Source: Candidatus Latescibacterota bacterium
GTDB lineage: Bacteria; Latescibacterota; UBA2968; GCA-2709665
Direction of reading: 5' to 3'
NCBI GenBank assembly: GCA_012271065.1
Contig: JAAXHE010000245.1
Span: forward strand, 1-18,750
Length of the DNA: 18,750 nucleotides
A program made the position numbers and the translations under genes. How positions within the stretch are numbered: the first letter of the stretch is position 1; every line of letters starts with the position of its first letter. The notes under the pieces are model-generated. The model was not told the DNA's origin, made no database searches, and saw nothing but the letters and a program-made list of their open reading frames with translations. Of the stretch, positions 15,641 to 18,750 are shown in pieces.

Positions 15641-15656
15641 GGGCACGATGTTTGCA
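15641..15656 (+). promoter_or_regulatory. Sigma-54 promoter of the PspF-like regulator gene
   Basis: GGGCACGATGTTTGCA matches TGGCACG-N4-TTGCA at every defined position except the first T, with GG and GC exactly ten bases apart. The inferred start near 15667 leaves about 90 nt before the ATG at 15756. It is the strongest promoter match in the window and argues that the gene begins downstream of it. Confidence 0.75.
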
Positions 15657-15755
15657 GATTGGAAATCCTGTTACGCACGTCTGCGTATCGCCGTCATACC
15701 TCGATCGGAAATTCACTCCCCCGCGTGCCCGGACGGGCGGTCCCGGTATCGAAAC

Positions 15756-16802
15756 ATGCCCGAAGGCTCTCGTTGCAGGAACGACGCGATGGTGGGCGTT
15801 CATCCCGCCTTCGGCGCGGTGCGAACACTTGCGCGCCGGGCCGGCGAGAGTGAATTGCCGGTGCTGGTCACGGGTGAGTCCGGGACCGGGAAGGAGCTCA
15901 TCGCCCGCGAGGTGCATGACCGCAGCCCCCGCGCCGCTGCGCCTTTCGTGGTCGTGGATTGCGGCATCCTTGCCAAGGAAATGGGACGGAGCGAACTGTT
16001 CGGACATGTCAGGGGCGCGTTCACAGGCGCCACCGAGTCTCGCCCGGGACTTGTCGGGGTTGCGCGTGGCGGAACCCTCTTTTTCGATGAAGTGGGTGAA
16101 CTCGATGAGCCCCTTCAGCGACAGTTGCTTCGGCTGATTCAGGAGGGCGAATACCGGATGGTCGGCGATCACCGATGGAAGCGGGCCGGCGTCCGGGTGG
16201 TCGCGGCGACAAACAGAGACCTGAAGATGGGGGTTGAAGCCGGGAGGTTTCGAGACGACCTGTATTTCCGTCTTCGGGTTATTCAACTGCATTTACCCGC
16301 TCTTCGGGAACGCAGGAGCGATATTCCGCTGCTCATTGCCCACTTTCTGGACCAGTTCGCCGACGTTGGCAAAGCAGCCTGCCGGATTTCGCGGGAAACA
16401 TGCGCCCTGCTGGAGGGATATGACTGGCCCGGGAACATCAGAGAACTCGCGCATACCATCGCGGGCGCGCTTGCGCTAACGGCGGGGGATGTAATCACGC
16501 CCGATGACCTTCCGTCCGAGGTCCAGGACGCGGAGATCAGGCCGGACCGCGGCATCTACAGTCTGCCTTACAAGGACGCGCGGCGGGTTTGCATGGACCG
16601 GTTCACAAAGGAGTACCTGCACCGCGCGCTCGTCAGCACGGACGGAAACGTGTCCCGGGCTGCCCAAAAGAGCGGCATCGGGCGCCAGTATTTTCAACAC
16701 CGGATGTCGGAACATGGAATGACCGCCGCACAATACAGGCAGCGAATGTACGATGCCCACGCGGACGCGGGTGAGGAGGAATCAGGAAAACAGCCTGACT
16801 GA
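15756..16802 (+). CDS. PspF-like sigma-54 activator (AAA+ and HTH only)
   Basis: A 348-residue regulator with no sensory domain: about 12 residues precede the AAA+ core, as in PspF. Walker A GESGTGKE (40-47), intact GAFTGA (87-92), Walker B LFFDEVGE (108-115), arginine-finger region FRDDLYFR (165-172) and DWPGNIRE (223-230) are present. A Fis-type HTH lies at about 283-317 (NVSRAAQKSGIGRQYFQHRM). Such activators are constitutively competent and are usually held back by a partner protein, as PspA does to PspF. The start is uncertain: 15756 gives PspF-like length; ATG 15789 has a better AGGA site but starts exactly at the AAA core; the frame also opens at 15600, upstream of the sigma-54 promoter, with residues that look non-coding. 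The promoter and upstream octamers suggest self-activation or control by the preceding activator. Confidence 0.88.
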   Translation: MPEGSRCRNDAMVGVHPAFGAVRTLARRAGESELPVLVTGESGTGKELIAREVHDRSPRAAAPFVVVDCGILAKEMGRSELFGHVRGAFTGATESRPGLVGVARGGTLFFDEVGELDEPLQRQLLRLIQEGEYRMVGDHRWKRAGVRVVAATNRDLKMGVEAGRFRDDLYFRLRVIQLHLPALRERRSDIPLLIAHFLDQFADVGKAACRISRETCALLEGYDWPGNIRELAHTIAGALALTAGDVITPDDLPSEVQDAEIRPDRGIYSLPYKDARRVCMDRFTKEYLHRALVSTDGNVSRAAQKSGIGRQYFQHRMSEHGMTAAQYRQRMYDAHADAGEEESGKQPD

Positions 16803-16807
16803 CACAC

Positions 16808-16836
16808 TTGCCCTTGAGACAGTTACTCGATATATT
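16808..16836 (+). promoter_or_regulatory. Sigma-70-type promoter of the small two-gene unit
   Basis: TTGCCC (16808-16813, four of six) and TATATT (16831-16836, five of six) are separated by exactly 17 bases. It begins six bases after the regulator's stop and would start transcription near 16843, so the unit can be expressed independently of the regulator. Confidence 0.5.
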
Positions 16837-16878
16837 ACTACTACCGCATCAGGACTGTGGAAAAAGCAAGGGAAGGAT

Positions 16879-17079
16879 ATGGACTCTGGCGCAATGTTGT
16901 CTTTCGGCGGCGTTATTATTGCCACGTTTCTTGCAAGTGTTGGCCTATTTTGGAGAATCTTTGCAAGAACGGACGACAAGCTGGATTGTCTGGACCGTCG
17001 ATTATCAAGAATTGAGGGCAAAAAGGAATCTGAAGCTACCGTTACTGAGCTTATAGTGAAAAAATACCTGGAGCAATAA
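16879..17079 (+). CDS. Small one-TM membrane protein with short coiled coil
   Basis: A 66-residue protein: a single hydrophobic segment at about 7-28 (FGGVIIATFLASVGLFW), then a charged stretch with heptad-like leucines (L35, L38, L42, I45 in DDKLDCLDRRLSRIEG) and a hydrophilic tail. The ATG at 16879 follows AAGGGAAGG; a second ATG at 16894 is possible. The frame continues upstream but that part is not protein-like. The layout (N-terminal TM then coiled coil) is shared by PspB and by phage XhlA/holin-type proteins, but I see no sequence proof of either. Base composition is lower in GC than the neighbours, suggesting acquired DNA. Its stop is two bases before the next gene, so they form an operon. 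Confidence 0.7.
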   Translation: MDSGAMLSFGGVIIATFLASVGLFWRIFARTDDKLDCLDRRLSRIEGKKESEATVTELIVKKYLEQ

Positions 17080-17081
17080 CG

Positions 17082-17333
17082 ATGGCCACTGAGACGAAGA
17101 GTTTCGACTATTCGTTACAGGATATGGGTGACGTAACGATTGTTCTATTGACAGAAATAATCCGATCCATGGACGAGGACGCGTTCCATAAATTCCTGAA
17201 AAATACAGAAAACACCAAGAAATGGGCAACAAGAGAAATGTCAGATGGATCGGATAGGGGTGCGAAATTCATTAGTCTTGTGGACATGGTCATCGATAAA
17301 GCAAAAAGAGGACGATCTGGCACACTGATCTGA
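17082..17333 (+). CDS. Small hydrophilic protein of unknown function
   Basis: An 83-residue soluble, mostly helical protein with no motif I recognise. It has an acidic N-terminal half (DMGDVTIVLLTEIIRSMDED) and a basic C-terminal end (DKAKRGRSG). The ATG at 17082 follows the membrane-protein stop by two bases, with GGAG at 17070-17073. Codon use is AT-richer than in the surrounding genes. As partner of a small membrane protein it could be its cytosolic ligand; a toxin-antitoxin or holin accessory role is conceivable but unsupported. The terminator at 17355-17398 closes the unit. Confidence 0.7.
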   Translation: MATETKSFDYSLQDMGDVTIVLLTEIIRSMDEDAFHKFLKNTENTKKWATREMSDGSDRGAKFISLVDMVIDKAKRGRSGTLI

Positions 17334-17354
17334 AATACAGTACGAACAATTAAA

Positions 17355-17398
17355 CTGCCCACGGGTCTTTGGGACACCACAGAGCCGCGGGCAGTTTT
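17355..17398 (+). terminator. Intrinsic terminator of the small two-gene unit
   Basis: CTGCCCACGG (17355-17364) pairs with CCGCGGGCAG (17385-17394) with a single A-C mismatch, followed by TTTT (17395-17398). AAA before the stem makes it potentially bidirectional. The 20-nt loop can pair further (GTC with GAC). Confidence 0.8.
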
Positions 17399-17431
17399 AT
17401 GTAAGTTTACCAGGAGTGGACTTAGCCAATG

Positions 17432-17605
17432 ATGTTCGCAATTGAATCGGTTGACGGGTGTCCCTGTTGTGCGAGGATTATCGTCTCTGATAGATCATCC
17501 AGCACGTATCATCTAGAACACATTGGCAGGGTCGATTGTTTTGAAAAAGCCGGGATCGGCGCCGATGCCAATTTCGACTTCAAACGTTCTAACGGAAGGA
17601 GTTAA
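17432..17605 (+). CDS. Possible 57-codon Cys-rich small ORF before the dehydrogenase
   Basis: The frame from ATG 17432 to TAA 17603-17605 encodes 57 residues and stops one base before the GTG of the dehydrogenase gene, a spacing typical of translational coupling. It starts MFAIESVDGCPCCARIIVSD; the CPCC cluster plus C36 could bind a metal. The only purine-rich site, CAGGAG (17411-17416), is about 15 bases upstream, which is too far. Third-position bias is weak. It may be a leader peptide, a real small protein, or chance. Confidence 0.3.
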   Translation: MFAIESVDGCPCCARIIVSDRSSSTYHLEHIGRVDCFEKAGIGADANFDFKRSNGRS

Positions 17606-17606
17606 G

Positions 17607-18701
17607 GTGCCAAAGTTCAAGCCCGATGCATTGCGCGGGGTAGGGTATACGTTGTTTCGAGCGGCCGGGTGCCGCGATGAGGACGCGCGTACGGTTGTGG
17701 ACCACCTGGTGGACTCCAACCTGTTCGGGCACGATTCCCACGGCGCCATCCGTTTCTACGAATATGCGAAGGCGGTGCAGGACGGCCGGTTCAATCCGGA
17801 TGCGTCACCCGAGGTCATAAGCGAGCGGGCATGTACCGCCGTGGTCGACGGCCGCGGCGCGATGGGGCAGGTGGGGGCGACGTTCGCGACCCGGTTGGCG
17901 ATGGAAAAAGCCCGCCAGAGCGGCATTGCGACCGTGGCATTGCGCAACACGAGCCACATCGGGCGGGTGGGCGCGTATCCGCTGATAATCGCGAGGGAGG
18001 GGATGATCGGGCAGATCTTCGTGAACGCGGGCAGGCTGGGATATCAGATCGTGCCGTTCGGCGGCATCGACGGCCGGCTGAGTACGAATCCGATCGCGTT
18101 CGCGGCGCCGCGGCGGAACGCGGATCCGATCCTCGTGGATATGACGACGTCGATCGTGGCCGAGGGCAAGATCCGGTTGGCGATCAACCAGGGCGTCCAG
18201 GTGCCTGAAGGATGGCTCATCGACGGGTACGGTGAGCCCACCACGGAACCGAACGACTTCAAGGACGACCCGCCGGGCGCCATTCTGCCGCTGGGGGGTG
18301 ACGCGGGTCACAAGGGATACGGATTGAGCATTATGGTCGAACTGCTCGGCGGGGCGCTGAGCGGCCAGGGCTGCGCGGCGGGGGACCGGGAGATGATCAG
18401 CAACGGCGTTCTGATCAATGCCTACGACGTTGAATACTTTACGGATATGGAGACGTTCTACGAGGAAGTGGAAGGGCTGATGCGCCACGTGAAATCCAGC
18501 CGCCTCGCATCGGGGTTCGATGAAATCCTCGCCCCGGGCGAACCGGAGTTCAGGACCGCTGAGCGCCGCGCAGCGGAGGGAATCGAAGTGGACGAGCGGA
18601 CTTGGGAGACGGTGTGCGAAATCGGGGTGGAATTCGGCGTGGACCTGGTTGCGGAGGCGGATCGCCAAGTCCGCCTGAAGACCAGCCGGGGAAATCGATA
18701 G
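17607..18701 (+). CDS. Ldh2-family (malate/L-lactate/ureidoglycolate-type) NAD(P)-dependent dehydrogenase
   Basis: A 364-residue cytosolic oxidoreductase of the Ldh2/MDH2 family, structurally unrelated to classical Rossmann lactate dehydrogenases; members oxidise 2-hydroxy acids such as malate, L-lactate, sulfolactate or ureidoglycolate. Signatures: GHDSHGAIRF (41-50, catalytic-region histidine H45), NTSHIGRVGAY (114-124, H117), LSTNPIAFAAP (158-168) and GGDAGHKGYGLSIMVELLGG (230-249). The GTG at 17607 was chosen because GGAAGGAG (17594-17601) sits five bases upstream; the frame opens from 17523 but residues before 17607 do not resemble the family. The substrate cannot be read from sequence. 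If it is a hydroxy-acid dehydrogenase it may serve the same carbon source as the Lut-like operon, but the two are more than 5 kb apart. Confidence 0.9.
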   Translation: MPKFKPDALRGVGYTLFRAAGCRDEDARTVVDHLVDSNLFGHDSHGAIRFYEYAKAVQDGRFNPDASPEVISERACTAVVDGRGAMGQVGATFATRLAMEKARQSGIATVALRNTSHIGRVGAYPLIIAREGMIGQIFVNAGRLGYQIVPFGGIDGRLSTNPIAFAAPRRNADPILVDMTTSIVAEGKIRLAINQGVQVPEGWLIDGYGEPTTEPNDFKDDPPGAILPLGGDAGHKGYGLSIMVELLGGALSGQGCAAGDREMISNGVLINAYDVEYFTDMETFYEEVEGLMRHVKSSRLASGFDEILAPGEPEFRTAERRAAEGIEVDERTWETVCEIGVEFGVDLVAEADRQVRLKTSRGNR

Positions 18702-18733
18702 CGTGGTTGGCCGATGCCCGAGGATTAACCTCA

Positions 18734-18750
18734 ATGGGAAAAAAACAGCA
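18734..18750 (+). CDS. Possible start of the next gene, cut by the window end
   Basis: ATG at 18734 opens a frame beginning MGKKQ that runs off the window. GAGG at about 18720-18723 lies ten bases upstream. Too short to identify. Confidence 0.25.

Larger units (their letters stand above)
15402..15755. other. AT-rich intergenic region between two sigma-54 activators
   Basis: This 354-base stretch is markedly AT-richer than the flanking genes. It carries a perfect -10 hexamer, a four-copy octamer array and a near-perfect sigma-54 promoter, listed separately. It also has a short GCCGG/CCGGC hairpin (15403-15420) with no T-run. An open frame from 15600 joins the next gene, but I treat 15600-15755 as untranslated. 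Confidence 0.6.

Noticed and set aside
15579..16292. Minus-strand open frame (237 codons) opposite the PspF-like gene
   Set aside because: Overlaps the AAA+ core; its translation shows no family features.
17524..17540. TGGCAGGGTCGATTGTT as a sigma-54 promoter of the Ldh2-type gene
   Set aside because: The -24 block is good, but the -12 block is TTGT and shifted by one base.
17805..18734. Minus-strand open frame (309 codons) opposite the Ldh2-type gene
   Set aside because: Antisense shadow of a clearly conserved plus-strand gene; no recognisable domain.
1..18750. tRNA, rRNA, CRISPR array, insertion sequence or transposase
   Set aside because: I saw no cloverleaf with a matching tail, no regularly spaced repeats and no transposase motif. 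Compact tRNAs can be missed by eye; a tRNA scan would settle it.

Overview
The window is about 60% GC and densely coding. It comes from a diderm bacterium that uses sigma-54. Two Omp85-type outer-membrane barrels show the outer membrane, and three sigma-54 activator ATPases plus two good -24/-12 promoter matches show the sigma factor. The gene set (a DapB-like dehydrogenase of the diaminopentanoate dehydrogenase type, LUD proteins, an Ldh2-family oxidoreductase, an archaeal/thermophile-type AhcY) would suit an uncultured FCB-group or Poribacteria/Latescibacterota-like lineage. That placement is a guess; no marker gene settles it.

Layout. (1) 1-1694, plus strand: a leader rich in inverted repeats, then ahcY (S-adenosylhomocysteine hydrolase) and an intrinsic terminator. 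(2) 1713-8054, minus strand: an envelope/signalling operon. From its promoter it reads sigma-54 promoter (8040-8054), structured leader (7872-7944), POTRA-barrel protein, DUF4390 protein, NtrY-like kinase, NtrX-like activator, POTRA-less barrel protein. DUF4390-ntrY-ntrX are joined by two 4-bp ATGA overlaps. (3) 8284-9279, minus strand: a DapB-fold amino-acid dehydrogenase, divergent from region 4. (4) 9545-12390, plus strand: a lactate-utilisation-like operon made of a LutC-type LUD protein and a 711-residue LutB-LutA fusion, with a terminator-like hairpin in its leader. (5) 12464-16802, plus strand: two orphan sigma-54 activators in tandem. The first is TPR-GAF-AAA-HTH and is preceded by what looks like a frame-broken remnant of its own N-terminus. 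The second is a PspF-like AAA-HTH protein with its own sigma-54 promoter and an upstream array of TGTYTACA octamers. (6) 16808-17398, plus strand: a lower-GC two-gene unit with its own promoter and terminator, encoding a 66-residue one-TM protein and an 83-residue unknown. (7) 17432-18701, plus strand: a possible 57-codon Cys-rich ORF one base before an Ldh2-family dehydrogenase, then the first bases of another possible gene.

The most interesting theme is sigma-54 control. Two of the three activators lie in or next to a transcription unit with a sigma-54 promoter match, and the PspF-like gene carries likely activator sites at about -110 to -200. A testable model is an envelope-sensing circuit (NtrYX with Omp85 partners) beside a PspF-like regulator and small membrane protein that resemble a phage-shock module in layout, though not visibly in sequence.
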